Shown here piece by piece: positions 1-8,727 of a stretch of 64,000 nt of DNA. The stretch lies in NCBI RefSeq assembly GCF_003352005.1, contig NZ_CP024848.1:2861001-2925000 (forward strand), given 5' to 3'. The stretch's first letter is position 1; each line of letters opens with the position of its first letter. The notes beneath the pieces are model-generated. The model was not told where the DNA came from. It saw only the letters and a program-made list of their open reading frames with translations, and did no database searches. The stretch is from Oceanobacillus zhaokaii. Its GTDB lineage: Bacteria; Bacillota; Bacilli; Bacillales; Amphibacillaceae. A program made the position numbers and the translations under genes.

Positions 1-413
1 ATTACGACATCATTCTTTATAAGCTTCTTCGCCTGTAAATCAAGTCCACCCTGTTTTTCATTATCTTCAGACCCTTCCGCCGCATTGAAAAATGCGTCCA
101 TTCCTCCTGCCATTACTGTTTGCACCATCTCTTTTGGTGTCATAAAAGTGGGCGGACATTCTGATGCATCAATTACCCCTAGCCTACCACTAGTTCCGGC
201 CCCTACATAGAATAGCCTGCCACCACTGGCAAGTGAAGGAACAATATGATCTACCGCAATTTCAATCTTTGGCAAGACCTTTTCTACTGCAAAAGCCACA
301 ATTTTATCTTCTTCATTGATTGTATGTAGCATCTCAGCTGTAGACATTTGATCTAGGTTCATACTCCTCTTGTTTCTTTGCTCTGTGGTAAGTCTGGATA
401 ATTCCATCTGCAT
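1..413 (-). CDS. murQ: N-acetylmuramic acid 6-phosphate etherase, partial (N-terminal part)
   Basis: The enzyme cleaves the D-lactyl ether of MurNAc-6-phosphate to give GlcNAc-6-phosphate in cytoplasmic peptidoglycan recycling. I translated the minus strand from the ATG at 413; about 137 codons lie in the window and the rest runs off the left edge. The SIS-domain hallmark is visible: YVGAGTSGRLGVIDASECPP, followed by a GG-rich segment (MAGGMDAFF), both typical of MurQ. The ATG is preceded by AGAGGAG at good spacing. A consensus-like sigma-A promoter sits about 50 bases upstream (466-494), so murQ probably has its own transcript despite lying in the same direction as the MurR and kinase genes. 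Family assignment is secure; completeness cannot be judged. Confidence 0.93.
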   Translation of the reverse strand, partial: MQMELSRLTTEQRNKRSMNLDQMSTAEMLHTINEEDKIVAFAVEKVLPKIEIAVDHIVPSLASGGRLFYVGAGTSGRLGVIDASECPPTFMTPKEMVQTVMAGGMDAFFNAAEGSEDNEKQGGLDLQAKKLIKNDVV

Positions 414-465
414 GTCATTCTCCTCTTTACTCAAATTGAAAAGTAAATTTTCTTAATTTTACCTC

Positions 466-494
466 ATTATAATGTTGCTGAACTTTATTGTCAA
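466..494 (-). promoter_or_regulatory. sigma-A promoter for murQ
   Basis: On the minus strand TTGACA (489-494) and TATAAT (466-471) are separated by 17 bases. Both hexamers match consensus exactly. The predicted start is near 459, giving a leader of about 45 bases before the murQ ATG at 413. Confidence 0.75.
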
Positions 495-649
495 TATAAA
501 TTATATTTTCTGTAATCATATTTCATAATCTCGTTGGTCAACTTGCATATTTAATAAAAAAGACTTTAGTATGTTTGTTCTATTTATACTAAGTGCGAAA
601 TAACTTTGAATGATATTTGCTTCCTTGGCTGTCGCTTCAGAAATACACT

Positions 650-700
650 TCACTTTCCGCGGGGAGCTGGTGAGCCTTCTTCCCGCAGGACAAGGAAAGC
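650..700. repeat. decayed GC-rich interspersed palindrome
   Basis: The arms CTTTCCGCGGG and TCCCGCAGGA, followed by AAGGAAAG, form an imperfect inverted repeat that is clearly more GC-rich than its surroundings. It resembles, from memory, a palindromic repeat common between genes in Bacillaceae (core TTCCGCGGG...TCCCGCAGGAG). Only one copy is visible here, so the family assignment is recollection rather than something shown by this window. Confidence 0.45.
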
Positions 701-718
701 TTCGTCAGCATTACATCG

Positions 719-758
719 CACGAAGAAAATGGAACTTTATTTTCGAGGATTCTTCGTG
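719..758. terminator. hairpin with 9-bp perfect stem
   Basis: CACGAAGAA (719-727) pairs with TTCTTCGTG (750-758). Neither strand has a strong T-run, so it may be part of the adjacent repeat rather than a terminator for the MurR-type gene. Confidence 0.3.
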
Positions 759-910
759 TATTTCTTCCGTTGGTATTGTGCAGTAGTTAGTAATGGCTAA
801 CCTACTAATGATCTTGGTACCCCTTCCAGATTAGAAATCACAATCTTTTCTAGGCACAGTTTATATCATTGAAACATTTTTAGTAGACAAATTACCGCAG
901 TCCCAGTCTA

Positions 911-1771
911 TTAGAAATCTTCCTTAATAAGGGAGATTGCTGCTCTTGTTTCATCTAGATGCTTGACCGTTTTTTCATATTCAACAGAGGCGAGCGACAT
1001 AAATAGAATGTCAATGATATGCAACTGAGCAATGCGTGATGATGTTGCTCCGCTTCGAATCGTTGCTTCCTTTGCGGCGGAAGTATATAAACGAATATCG
1101 GAATAGTTTGAGACAGCAGTATTCCCATATTTCGTAATACTAATCGTTGTTGTCTGTTTCGATTTTGCAAGCTTTATTAATTTGGCCACTTCTTCCGTAT
1201 TCCCAGAAAAAGATATGCCAACAACGACATCACCTTCTCCTTTGTTTGCAACAGATGTCGCGGCCATATGTACATCGGAGAACGAAAATGCATTTTTATT
1301 TATTCGTGAAAACTTCTGCTCGGCATCCTTGGCAGCAATATTAGATGCACCGACACCAAAGAAAATAATTGAGTTTGCAGTTGATAGAGCACTTACTGCT
1401 TTTTCAAGTGCTTTAATGTTCATAATATCTGCAGTTTCCTTTAACGTCTGAATTGTATTCGATGTTACCTTTTGAATAATATTATTAAATCCATCATTTG
1501 GCTCAATATCCCGATATTCATTGACAGATTCCACCTGCAAATCACCAGCAATACGGATTTTTAATTCCTGCAGGCCACTAAACCCCAATGATTTACAAAG
1601 GCGAATAACCGCGGCACTGCTAGTATTGCTCTTTTCTCCTAGCAGTAGCGCCGTTAAAAGAATAGATTCTTCTGGGTTTAGCAAAATATATTCTGCTATT
1701 TTTTTCTCGGATGGCGGCAAACGATTTACCATCTCTTTCAAAATCACAAGTCCACCTTTAATATGCGACAT
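911..1771 (-). CDS. murR: MurR/RpiR-family transcriptional regulator
   Basis: A 286-residue regulator with the RpiR layout: an N-terminal winged helix-turn-helix (about residues 1-80, including the segment SSAAVIRLCKSLGFSGLQEL) and a C-terminal SIS phosphosugar-binding domain (about 120-260, with FFGVGASNIAAKDAEQKF and VVVGISFSGNTEEV). Such proteins sense amino-sugar phosphates. It lies 21 bases downstream of a BadF-type kinase and upstream of murQ, as in Bacillus MurNAc catabolic loci, which supports MurNAc-6-phosphate as ligand. That specificity is inferred from neighbours; the family itself is clear. Confidence 0.88.
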   Translation of the reverse strand: MSHIKGGLVILKEMVNRLPPSEKKIAEYILLNPEESILLTALLLGEKSNTSSAAVIRLCKSLGFSGLQELKIRIAGDLQVESVNEYRDIEPNDGFNNIIQKVTSNTIQTLKETADIMNIKALEKAVSALSTANSIIFFGVGASNIAAKDAEQKFSRINKNAFSFSDVHMAATSVANKGEGDVVVGISFSGNTEEVAKLIKLAKSKQTTTISITKYGNTAVSNYSDIRLYTSAAKEATIRSGATSSRIAQLHIIDILFMSLASVEYEKTVKHLDETRAAISLIKEDF

Positions 1772-1792
1772 TTCTTCTACCTCTTTCCTTAA

Positions 1793-2758
1793 TTAAATCG
1801 TATCAATTATGTTGTTAATAACGGATTGAGACGGTTCCTTTCCTTGACTTATATATGCACCAATCAGCGATCCTCCAACAGGGGGCATCTTTGGCAAAAC
1901 TACGGCTAGATCTAACTGCAGCTCTTGCAAACTAGTTGCTATAAGCATCGGAAGTATATCTTTATCACTAAATACGCCACCACCTAAAACAACTTCTGTT
2001 TTTTCGTTTTCCTGAAAATGTTTCGAGTACAGTGTTGCAATATTAGCAGCTAACTCTTTCGCTACCTTTACTACAATTTTATCAGCAACTAAATCTTTTT
2101 GTTTATAAGCATCAAGCACTGTTTTTGCAAAGGCTGCGATGTCATTTTTAGGTGTTGGAGATGCATAGATTTTTCCCATCAATTCTTGTGGATTATTCAC
2201 ATTAAAAAAGGTGAATAAATTCGGTAGCAGAGTTGTAGTATTTTCCTTCCCATCAAAAGACTTCAAGGCTGCCATTATTCCCTGCCTGCCGATATCATAG
2301 CCACTGCCTTCATCACCTAGCAGATATCCCCAGCCACCTACACGATTATGCTGCAGCTTGGAATTGATTCCATATGTAATGCTCCCTGTTCCTGATATTT
2401 GAACAATACCTGGTTTGCCGTATGTACCGGAATAAAGAGCATTAACAGGATCTGGTTCTACTTGGATATTCTCAGTTTTTGTTACTAAACGAGCAATTAT
2501 ATCATTGAGGCGACGTCGATTTGTTTCATTCCCAGCTCCAGCAATTCCAGCAAAAATATTAATATGATTGTACTCTTTTTCCGCCTGACCTTTTAACGAA
2601 AGTAAAAGCTCTTTAAATGTTTGCTTTAGTACTTGATCGGAAGCTGCATTCGGATTCGTTGCCCCTGCTGTTGCTTGTGCAATAACCTCCCCATTCTCAT
2701 TGGCAAGTGCTGCAATTGTTTTAGTTCCACCGCCATCAATGCCAAGGAAATATTCCAC
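1793..2758 (-). CDS. murK: BadF/BadG-family N-acetylhexosamine kinase (MurK-like)
   Basis: An ASKHA-fold kinase of about 320 residues. The phosphate-1 motif FLGIDGGGTKT is at the N-terminus, with QISGTGSITYGI and GGWGYLLGDEGSGYDIG further on, all typical of the GlcNAc/MurNAc kinase branch of the BadF/BadG/BcrA/BcrD family. I prefer the GTG at 2758 over the ATG at 2782: AAGGGGGG lies just upstream of the GTG, while the ATG has no ribosome binding site and would place that signal inside the gene. It sits directly before the MurR-type gene. It probably phosphorylates GlcNAc and/or MurNAc during wall recycling; sequence alone does not settle the substrate. Confidence 0.82.
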   Translation of the reverse strand: MEYFLGIDGGGTKTIAALANENGEVIAQATAGATNPNAASDQVLKQTFKELLLSLKGQAEKEYNHINIFAGIAGAGNETNRRRLNDIIARLVTKTENIQVEPDPVNALYSGTYGKPGIVQISGTGSITYGINSKLQHNRVGGWGYLLGDEGSGYDIGRQGIMAALKSFDGKENTTTLLPNLFTFFNVNNPQELMGKIYASPTPKNDIAAFAKTVLDAYKQKDLVADKIVVKVAKELAANIATLYSKHFQENEKTEVVLGGGVFSDKDILPMLIATSLQELQLDLAVVLPKMPPVGGSLIGAYISQGKEPSQSVINNIIDTI

Positions 2759-2842
2759 CTTCTTTCCCCCCTTCAGATTCATTTGGTATATTCTTATGTT
2801 TATAGATTATATAATATTATGTCATTAAATAACACTATTAAC

Positions 2843-2855
2843 GAAATAATATTTC
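2843..2855. promoter_or_regulatory. palindrome upstream of the kinase/murR genes, possible RpiR-type operator
   Basis: GAAATAATATTTC is a perfect 13-base palindrome about 85 bases before the kinase start. RpiR regulators often bind AT-rich GAAA/TTTC inverted repeats; assignment to the adjacent MurR-type protein is inference. Confidence 0.35.
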
Positions 2856-2898
2856 ATTTATGACAAGACACAGCGAAAAGGTTAGTATAGAACAGAAA

Positions 2899-2931
2899 GC
2901 AGATAAGAAAGCTGTACACCCTCTTATCTGC
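2899..2931 (-). terminator. hairpin downstream of flavodoxin
   Basis: GCAGATAAGA (2899-2908) pairs perfectly with TCTTATCTGC (2922-2931). On the minus strand the stem is followed by TTTCTG. It resembles the distal hairpin of the dispersed element described elsewhere in the window, so it may be a remnant of it. Confidence 0.45.
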
Positions 2932-2963
2932 AAAATTATTCGTATTCATTCCGATATAATATA

Positions 2964-3437
2964 TTACTTAACGTCCAGCTCACTCCCACTAATTAATCGT
3001 AATAGCTTCTCAGAAAGCTGTTCACTTTTCTTAATATCTTCTTGACTTGGCTCTAAATCAACTACTAGCTTTTCCGGGACCATTACGGCACCAAGTTTCT
3101 CAAATCGTTCATACATCAAATCAAGCGCAGTACCAAATTCATCATAAAAAGAATCTGCCGATCCGAAGACAGCAAATGGCTTCCTTTTGATATTTACACC
3201 GTCAAGCTGATCATAAAAATCCTCAACTTCAAATGGTAGATCGCCTCCAACCCAAGTGTAAACTCCAAATAATATACCATCATAGTTTTCAAGTTCTTTT
3301 ACTTCTATTTCATCATAATCAAACATCTTTACAACAACGTCATGATTATTATTATTTCTTAAATGATTTGCCATTGCCTTAGCCATCAACTCCGTATTTC
3401 CAGTTGCACTAGCATAGAGCAGTAAGATTTTGCTCAT
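2964..3437 (-). CDS. flavodoxin
   Basis: A 157-residue short-chain flavodoxin, an FMN-binding cytoplasmic electron carrier that can replace ferredoxin when iron is scarce. The N-terminus ILLLYASATGNTELMAKA contains the phosphate-binding loop, and the FMN-stacking region YTWVGGDLPFEVEDFYDQL and AVFGSADSFYDEFGTA are in the expected places. GGAGGGGCGG precedes the ATG. The promoter contains a near-consensus Fur box, which fits iron-starvation induction. It is monocistronic, with a hairpin downstream. Family call is secure; its redox partner is unknown. Confidence 0.93.
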   Translation of the reverse strand: MSKILLLYASATGNTELMAKAMANHLRNNNNHDVVVKMFDYDEIEVKELENYDGILFGVYTWVGGDLPFEVEDFYDQLDGVNIKRKPFAVFGSADSFYDEFGTALDLMYERFEKLGAVMVPEKLVVDLEPSQEDIKKSEQLSEKLLRLISGSELDVK

Positions 3438-3469
3438 AACCGCCCCTCCAAGAAAATTATTATAGTTTT

Positions 3470-3498
3470 ATTATATTGATAATGAGAATCATTTTCAA
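3470..3498 (-). promoter_or_regulatory. flavodoxin promoter with embedded Fur box
   Basis: On the minus strand, -35 TTGAAA (3493-3498) and -10 TATAAT (3470-3475) are 17 bases apart. The + strand 19-mer GATAATGAGAATCATTTTC (3478-3496) matches the Fur consensus GATAATGATAATCATTATC at 17 of 19 positions and fills the spacer, the classic position for iron-dependent repression. Confidence 0.8.
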
Positions 3499-3630
3499 AC
3501 AAAGGGACTTTATAACATAATACTTCACTTTCAGACTTTTTACTACTGTTGATTCCCTGTTTATGATTCTTTATCATTCACGAAATCATGAAGTCGAGTT
3601 CTTACAGTTAGTTAATGCGGGATGTCAACA

Positions 3631-3661
3631 AGAAAAAAGCTGAACCATTCGACTCAGCCTG
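3631..3661 (-). terminator. rho-independent terminator of the GH13 gene
   Basis: On the minus strand GCTGA...TCAGC is followed immediately by TTTTTTC, about 40 bases past the stop codon of the alpha-glucosidase gene. Confidence 0.7.
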
Positions 3662-3699
3662 ATTACTATTTATCATATCTTTAAGCAGTTTGCGTAGTA

Positions 3700-5358
3700 T
3701 TATATCAACTTATACACTCTAGCCTCATAAGGTTTAAATGTCAGCACGCTTTCTATTTCATCTATACGAACATCATAATTCGCCATCCATAATGCTCCCA
3801 ATCTTACTTTCTCCGGCAACTTCACCTTAGTTTCCACGGCAAAGAGATTTGTCATTATCAGTACTTTCTCACCATCTAGTGTTCGTGTATAAGCAAAAAT
3901 CTGATCATGGTCATCCAAAATAAGATCATAGGTACCATAAATTAATACTGGATTATTTTTTCTCAGCTTAATTAGCAATTTATAAAAATAAAAAATCGAG
4001 TCGGAGTGATCCATTGCACTCGCTACATTTATTTCTGAATAATTTGGATTCACCTTAAGCCATGGCTTTCCTTTAGAAAAGCCAGCATTTTTTGTATCAT
4101 CCCATTGCATTGGTGTCCGCGAATTATCACGACCTGTTTTCCAAATTACTTCCATAATCTCTTCAACAGGTGTTCCTGCTGCCAGTTCATTATCGTATAG
4201 ATTTTTCGCATCGACATCATCATAATCATTGATTGATGGGTAATGCACATTTGTCATGCCAATTTCTTGTCCCTGATAAATAAATGGTGTTCCCTGCATG
4301 AGGAAGTACATCGTTGCAAGACATTTGGCAGATTCCTTTAAATAAATATCACTATTTCCCCAGGTTGAAACAGAGCGCGGCTGATCATGGTTCTCCAGAA
4401 ATAGTGCATTCCAGCCAATACCTTCAAGCCCCTTCTGCCACTTTGTCAACGTCCTTTTCAAGGCATGGATATCAAGACCTGTTTTTGTTTTCTTGCCCCA
4501 TAGATCCAAATGTTCAAATTGAAAAATCATATTAAACTTGCCATTTTCCTTACCTACCCATTCATCTGCATCTTTAGCCTTAACTCCATTAGCCTCGCCG
4601 ACCGTCATAATATCATAATTTGCAAATGTCTTTTCCTTTAATTCATCTAGAAAAATTTGGATGCCGTCCTGATTCATGTGACCTGCAAATGATGATACAT
4701 ACTTTTTCTTCTTTGGATTTGGTAAATCCGGGAGTCCTGGACGCTTTTTAATATGAGAGATTGCATCAACTCGGAAGCCATCTATTCCCTTATCTAGCCA
4801 CCAATTCACCATCTTATATAACTCATTTCTTACGTTGGGATTTTCCCAATTGAGGTCGGGCTGTTTACTTGAGAAAACATGGAGGAAATATTCTTCTGTT
4901 GTTTTATCATACTTCCATGCTGAACCACCAAAAATTGATTCCCAGTTATTCGGCTCTGAACCATTTTTTCCCGGATGCCATATATAATAATCGCGATAAT
5001 CGCTGTCCTTTGACTTTCTTGATTCAATAAACCATTGATGCTCATCCGAGGTATGATTAATCACAAGATCCATAATTAATTTCATTCCCCGACGATGAAC
5101 TTCCTCTAGTAATTGATCAAAATCAGCCATCGTTCCAAATTCAGGCATGATTTCCTGATAATTACTAATATCATAGCCATTGTCATCATTCGGAGATTGG
5201 TAGATTGGCGACATCCAGATTACATCGATTCCTAAATCCTGAAGATAGTCTAGTTTAGAAATAACCCCTTGAATATCACCAATACCATCCCCGTTCGAAT
5301 CCATGAAACTACGTGGATAAACTTGATACGCAACCGCTTCTTTCCACCATTTTTTCAT
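3700..5358 (-). CDS. malL: GH13 alpha-glucosidase / oligo-1,6-glucosidase
   Basis: A 552-residue cytoplasmic glycoside hydrolase of the oligo-1,6-glucosidase type, full length for the family. Visible: N-terminal VYPRSFMDSNGDGIGDIQG, conserved region I (DLVINHTS, about 96-104), nucleophile Asp198 in GFRVDAI, acid/base Glu255 in TVGEANG, and the third carboxylate Asp326 in LENHDQPR. The residue after the nucleophile is Ala199; as I recall, strict alpha-1,6 enzymes have Val there and bacterial alpha-1,4-acting ones Ala, so activity on maltose-type bonds is plausible. It is flanked by terminators and transcribed alone, near the mdx genes, and fits hydrolysis of imported maltodextrins. Exact linkage preference is open. 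Confidence 0.9.
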   Translation of the reverse strand: MKKWWKEAVAYQVYPRSFMDSNGDGIGDIQGVISKLDYLQDLGIDVIWMSPIYQSPNDDNGYDISNYQEIMPEFGTMADFDQLLEEVHRRGMKLIMDLVINHTSDEHQWFIESRKSKDSDYRDYYIWHPGKNGSEPNNWESIFGGSAWKYDKTTEEYFLHVFSSKQPDLNWENPNVRNELYKMVNWWLDKGIDGFRVDAISHIKKRPGLPDLPNPKKKKYVSSFAGHMNQDGIQIFLDELKEKTFANYDIMTVGEANGVKAKDADEWVGKENGKFNMIFQFEHLDLWGKKTKTGLDIHALKRTLTKWQKGLEGIGWNALFLENHDQPRSVSTWGNSDIYLKESAKCLATMYFLMQGTPFIYQGQEIGMTNVHYPSINDYDDVDAKNLYDNELAAGTPVEEIMEVIWKTGRDNSRTPMQWDDTKNAGFSKGKPWLKVNPNYSEINVASAMDHSDSIFYFYKLLIKLRKNNPVLIYGTYDLILDDHDQIFAYTRTLDGEKVLIMTNLFAVETKVKLPEKVRLGALWMANYDVRIDEIESVLTFKPYEARVYKLI

Positions 5359-5489
5359 AGTTCTCCCCCTTACATTTCATTATTATTTGTTATTTTTAAG
5401 CAGAGTCGATAAAAAGCTGCATAAGACAGGAAGGCAATCAATGAACCCTTGAAAAAAGGTATGAGAAAGTAAACATATAAAATCTGGAA

Positions 5490-5506
5490 TTTGTTTAATA
5501 AACAAA
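5490..5506. promoter_or_regulatory. inverted repeat upstream of the GH13 gene
   Basis: TTTGTTTA and TAAACAAA flank one central base, about 130 bases before the start codon. It could be a repressor site; no regulator can be named from sequence. Confidence 0.25.
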
Positions 5507-5597
5507 ATATTTACGCAAAATGATATTTTATTTTTGTTAATAAAAAGAGCCAAAGGTGGTCGATGACAGCAAATCGCTTACAGCTTATATAACACAG

Positions 5598-5636
5598 CCC
5601 CTTCAGAAAGTGAACAACTCAAACTTTCTGAAGGGG
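5598..5636. terminator. 14-bp perfect hairpin after the sugar-isomerase gene
   Basis: CCCCTTCAGAAAGT (5598-5611) pairs with ACTTTCTGAAGGGG (5623-5636), eight bases past the stop codon of the TIM-barrel gene. The T-rich tail is on the + side, so it may act in both directions. It ends the minus-strand sugar cluster. Confidence 0.65.
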
Positions 5637-5643
5637 CATATTT

Positions 5644-6612
5644 TTATGCCCACCACATATTATCGAGTGATTGTTCAATATTAACTGCCTTCAAATTCCG
5701 TACAGCAGCCTTAAAGCCTTCATCAATTGACATAATTGGGTCCTCATGCTCGATACTTATTACGTAGTCATAACCATAAGTACGTAATGCACTCACAATA
5801 TTCGACCACTCCTGAATGCTATGTCCATAGCCAACCGAACGGAAACTCCATGCTCGGGTCTGTACTTTCGAGTAGGCTTGCATATCTGTTAAACCATACA
5901 TATTGACATTATCCTGATCAATGTACGTATCCTTTGCATGGAAGTGATGGATTGCGTTTTCTTTACCGAGTATTTTTATTGCGGCAACTGGGTCAATCCC
6001 CTGCCACCATAAGTGACTCGGATCAAGGTTTGCACCAATCGCATCATTCGTTGCTTCTCTCAATTTAAGCATCGTATATGGTGTATGGACTAGAAATCCA
6101 GCATGAAGTTCGAGACCAACCTTTACACCATGATCTTTCGCAAATTGCCCCTGCTCTTTCCAGTATGGAATCAATTTTTTCTCCCATTGCCATTCTAGAA
6201 TATCTGAATACTCTGTTGGCCATGGTGTGACAGGCCAGTTTGGTAATTTGGAATCTTCATTGGAACCAGGAACACCTGAGAACGTATTAACGACAGGCAC
6301 ATTCAGTAATTCCGCTAATCTCACTGTTTTAATAAATGTATCATGTGATTTCTGCGCATGTGCCCTATCCGGTGAAATCGGGTTGTCATGGCAGCTAAAT
6401 GCACTAATCGTTAATCCACGTGATTCAATCTTTTCTAAAAATATTTTGCGCTTTTCTTCACTTTCCAGTAATTCATCAACATCACAATGTGCCGTGCCAG
6501 GATTTCCTCCAGTACCAATCTCTACTGCTTGCAATCCTGCATCCTTTACATAATCCAGCATTTCCTCAAATGGTTTTCCAGAAAACAATACGGTAAATAC
6601 TCCTAGTTTCAT
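5644..6612 (-). CDS. sugar phosphate isomerase/epimerase-like TIM barrel protein
   Basis: A 322-residue protein of the xylose isomerase-like (AP_endonuc_2) family. It starts MKLGVFTVLFSGKPFEEML and has the typical metal-ligand segments: VEIGTGG, LELHAGFLVHTPYTMLKL, GANLDPSHLWWQGID, HFHAKDTYID and VISIEHEDPIMS. These supply the Glu, Asp and His ligands of a divalent-metal site. It is the last gene of a run with ThuA and two Gfo/Idh/MocA dehydrogenases. In related clusters such proteins act as hexose isomerases or, as I recall, as lyases/hydratases on 3-keto-sugar intermediates. Substrate unknown; family assignment firm. Confidence 0.85.
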   Translation of the reverse strand: MKLGVFTVLFSGKPFEEMLDYVKDAGLQAVEIGTGGNPGTAHCDVDELLESEEKRKIFLEKIESRGLTISAFSCHDNPISPDRAHAQKSHDTFIKTVRLAELLNVPVVNTFSGVPGSNEDSKLPNWPVTPWPTEYSDILEWQWEKKLIPYWKEQGQFAKDHGVKVGLELHAGFLVHTPYTMLKLREATNDAIGANLDPSHLWWQGIDPVAAIKILGKENAIHHFHAKDTYIDQDNVNMYGLTDMQAYSKVQTRAWSFRSVGYGHSIQEWSNIVSALRTYGYDYVISIEHEDPIMSIDEGFKAAVRNLKAVNIEQSLDNMWWA

Positions 6613-6638
6613 ATGATCTCCTCCATCTTTTCTAATGA

Positions 6639-7673
6639 TTATGCTAGTCTTACACTCTTTCCCATTTCACTGCTCTGGTAAATTGCTTCTATTATTCTTG
6701 AAACTTGTAAAGATTGCTCTGGTTTACTAATTAACTCCGCTTCTCCAAGACAAGCTTCAACAAAGTTTTCCGCTTGAAGTAATCCTGCTTCCAGCTGATC
6801 ATCAGATAATGTTGCACCTGTAGTCATAAATGTTCCATGTTTAGCCTGGTAGAATTCATAAGGAAACACGTTCAGTCCTCCATCAACACCAGAAATACTG
6901 AGATGATTCGTATCCTCCTTTATATTCGCAGCCCAAGAACATTCGAAAAACATCGACTCACCATTTTCAAATTTAATATAGGCAGTAACATGATCATCGA
7001 CATCAAAGGTTTCATGATCAAAGGTTCCCCAGTCATTTAGTTGATTTGGTGTTTTACTCAGACGGTTATAAGTTGTACCAGTTACTTCAACAGGCTTTAG
7101 ATCGTCTAATAACCAAAGTGCCAAATCAAGAAAATGACAGCCATAATCAATTAAACTTCCACCACCTTGTAATTCCTTATTGGTGAACACGCCCCACCCA
7201 GGTACCTTCCTGCGTCTAAGTGCTTGTACCCTCGTTACGAGTGGATCACCAATGTCAGGTACCGCATGCTTTGCAACCTGGGCCACTTCTAGGTGGCGAT
7301 AATGATACCCGATACTTAAGACTTTATTCGCTTTTTCCGCTGCAGCAATCATTGCTTCACATTCAGTTGTTGTAATGGCCATCGGTTTTTCGCATAGAAC
7401 GTGAACCCCTGCTTCTAAGGCAGCTATTGTAATCTCTGCATGAAATTTATTTGGCGTACAAATTGTCACTGCATCTACAACGGAAAAGAGCTTATGATAA
7501 TTTGTAAACACCTGAGGAATATCATATTTCTTAGCTACTTCCTCTGCGCGAGCAATATTCAAATCTTGAACAGCAATAATTTCTACTTTATCGTTTAGCT
7601 TTAGGTATGAAGGAATATGTCTTCCCTGTGCAATGCCACCAACGCCGATAATTCCCATTTTTAATTTCGTCAT
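6639..7673 (-). CDS. Gfo/Idh/MocA-family oxidoreductase (copy 2)
   Basis: An NAD(P)-dependent sugar dehydrogenase of the Gfo/Idh/MocA family, about 344 residues. The Rossmann motif GIIGVGGIAQGRHIPSY is at the N-terminus, the family CEKPMA motif near residue 95, and the C-terminal alpha/beta domain has GGGSLIDYGCHFLDLALWLL with the usual catalytic-region His. I place the start at the ATG at 7673; the frame opens at a TTG overlapping the previous stop, but that TTG is part of the GAGG ribosome binding signal. It is tightly coupled to the paralogous gene upstream. Presumably it oxidises or reduces a hydroxyl on a glycoside or inositol-like substrate; the specific substrate cannot be read. Confidence 0.87.
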   Translation of the reverse strand: MTKLKMGIIGVGGIAQGRHIPSYLKLNDKVEIIAVQDLNIARAEEVAKKYDIPQVFTNYHKLFSVVDAVTICTPNKFHAEITIAALEAGVHVLCEKPMAITTTECEAMIAAAEKANKVLSIGYHYRHLEVAQVAKHAVPDIGDPLVTRVQALRRRKVPGWGVFTNKELQGGGSLIDYGCHFLDLALWLLDDLKPVEVTGTTYNRLSKTPNQLNDWGTFDHETFDVDDHVTAYIKFENGESMFFECSWAANIKEDTNHLSISGVDGGLNVFPYEFYQAKHGTFMTTGATLSDDQLEAGLLQAENFVEACLGEAELISKPEQSLQVSRIIEAIYQSSEMGKSVRLA

Positions 7674-7678
7674 AAACC

Positions 7679-8710
7679 TCAACGCTCCAATTGGTAAATA
7701 CTTTTCGATTCAACAGATTCGATTGCTCCTAAAATGACCTCGAGCGATCGCTTTCCTTCTTCCCCATTAATTAATGGCTCTTTATTCTCAACAATCGCTT
7801 CGACAAAGTGATCAATTACATGGGTGGTTGTCTGCCCACCTTCTTCATTAGACTGAATTCCACCTAATTCATACTTTACAACCTCGCCATTCTTATACTG
7901 CACAATAAGGGAAAAATCCGGATCGTCTTCCAATCTTAAAATCGCATTTTCTCCGTAAATAATCGTTGAATTATCTTCCTTAGCCGTATATGCCCAGCTT
8001 GCAGCTAATGTACCAATGACACCACTCACTGATTTCAAAATAAACACGGCATTATCGTCGACATCTGTATCCTCTTTTGCACTCGTTTCAACAAATGCTC
8101 CAACCTCAATGAACTCTTCTCCAAGTATATAACGAAGCAAATCTGCCTTATGTACACCAAGATCACCCATAGCACCAATAAATGCTTGATTCTTGTTGAA
8201 GAACCAGCTATCTTTTCCGTCAACACTCCAGCCTTCAGGTCCACCATGTCCAAAGGCAGTACGGAAGCTATAAATTTTTCCTGCTTCTCCTTTTTCGATT
8301 AGCTGTTTCGCTTTTTGGTGAGAAGAAACGAAGCGCTGATTATGACCAATCATCAATTTCTTATTGTTTTTATTTGCAGCTTCAATCATTTGTGCTGCTT
8401 CTTCACGTGAAGTTGCCATTGGTTTTTCACATAACACATGGTTCCCAGCGTTCAATGCAGCAATAGAAACTGGTGCATGTAAGTAATTAGGCAAACAAAC
8501 ACTGACTGCATCTAGCTTTTCAGTCTGCAATAATGTTTCATAATTCGTATATGCTTTTGCTTGATATTTCGCTGCTGCCTCTTCTGCTCTTTCTTTTACA
8601 AGATCACAAACCGCAACTATCTCGACATTTGGATTTAGCGCGTACTCTGGTAAATGTCGATACTTCGCAATACTTCCACAACCAATAACTGCAACACGTA
8701 ATTTTGTCAT
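7679..8710 (-). CDS. Gfo/Idh/MocA-family oxidoreductase (copy 1)
   Basis: A second dehydrogenase of the same family, about 343 residues and only distantly similar to its neighbour. Motifs: VAVIGCGSIAKYRHLPEY (NAD binding), CEKPMATSREEA, and GAMGDLGVHKADLLRYIL in the C-terminal domain. I choose the ATG at 8710; the GTG three codons upstream lies only two bases from the GGGAGA ribosome binding signal, too close to be used. It follows the ThuA gene by 17 bases and is effectively continuous with the next dehydrogenase, so the two are surely co-transcribed. Two such enzymes beside ThuA suggest sequential oxidation/reduction of a sugar; this is inference. Confidence 0.87.
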   Translation of the reverse strand: MTKLRVAVIGCGSIAKYRHLPEYALNPNVEIVAVCDLVKERAEEAAAKYQAKAYTNYETLLQTEKLDAVSVCLPNYLHAPVSIAALNAGNHVLCEKPMATSREEAAQMIEAANKNNKKLMIGHNQRFVSSHQKAKQLIEKGEAGKIYSFRTAFGHGGPEGWSVDGKDSWFFNKNQAFIGAMGDLGVHKADLLRYILGEEFIEVGAFVETSAKEDTDVDDNAVFILKSVSGVIGTLAASWAYTAKEDNSTIIYGENAILRLEDDPDFSLIVQYKNGEVVKYELGGIQSNEEGGQTTTHVIDHFVEAIVENKEPLINGEEGKRSLEVILGAIESVESKSIYQLER

Positions 8711-8727
8711 GTTCTTCACTCTCCCAA

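Larger units (their letters stand above)
414..910. other. 497-base gene-free gap between murR and murQ
   Basis: The gap holds the murQ promoter, a decayed GC-rich palindromic repeat (650-700) and a hairpin (719-758). I see no convincing coding sequence; the one short open frame here has no ribosome binding site and reads through the palindrome. Confidence 0.6.

Noticed and set aside
606..800. Short + strand frame in the murR-murQ gap
   Set aside because: No ribosome binding site, and it reads through a palindromic repeat.
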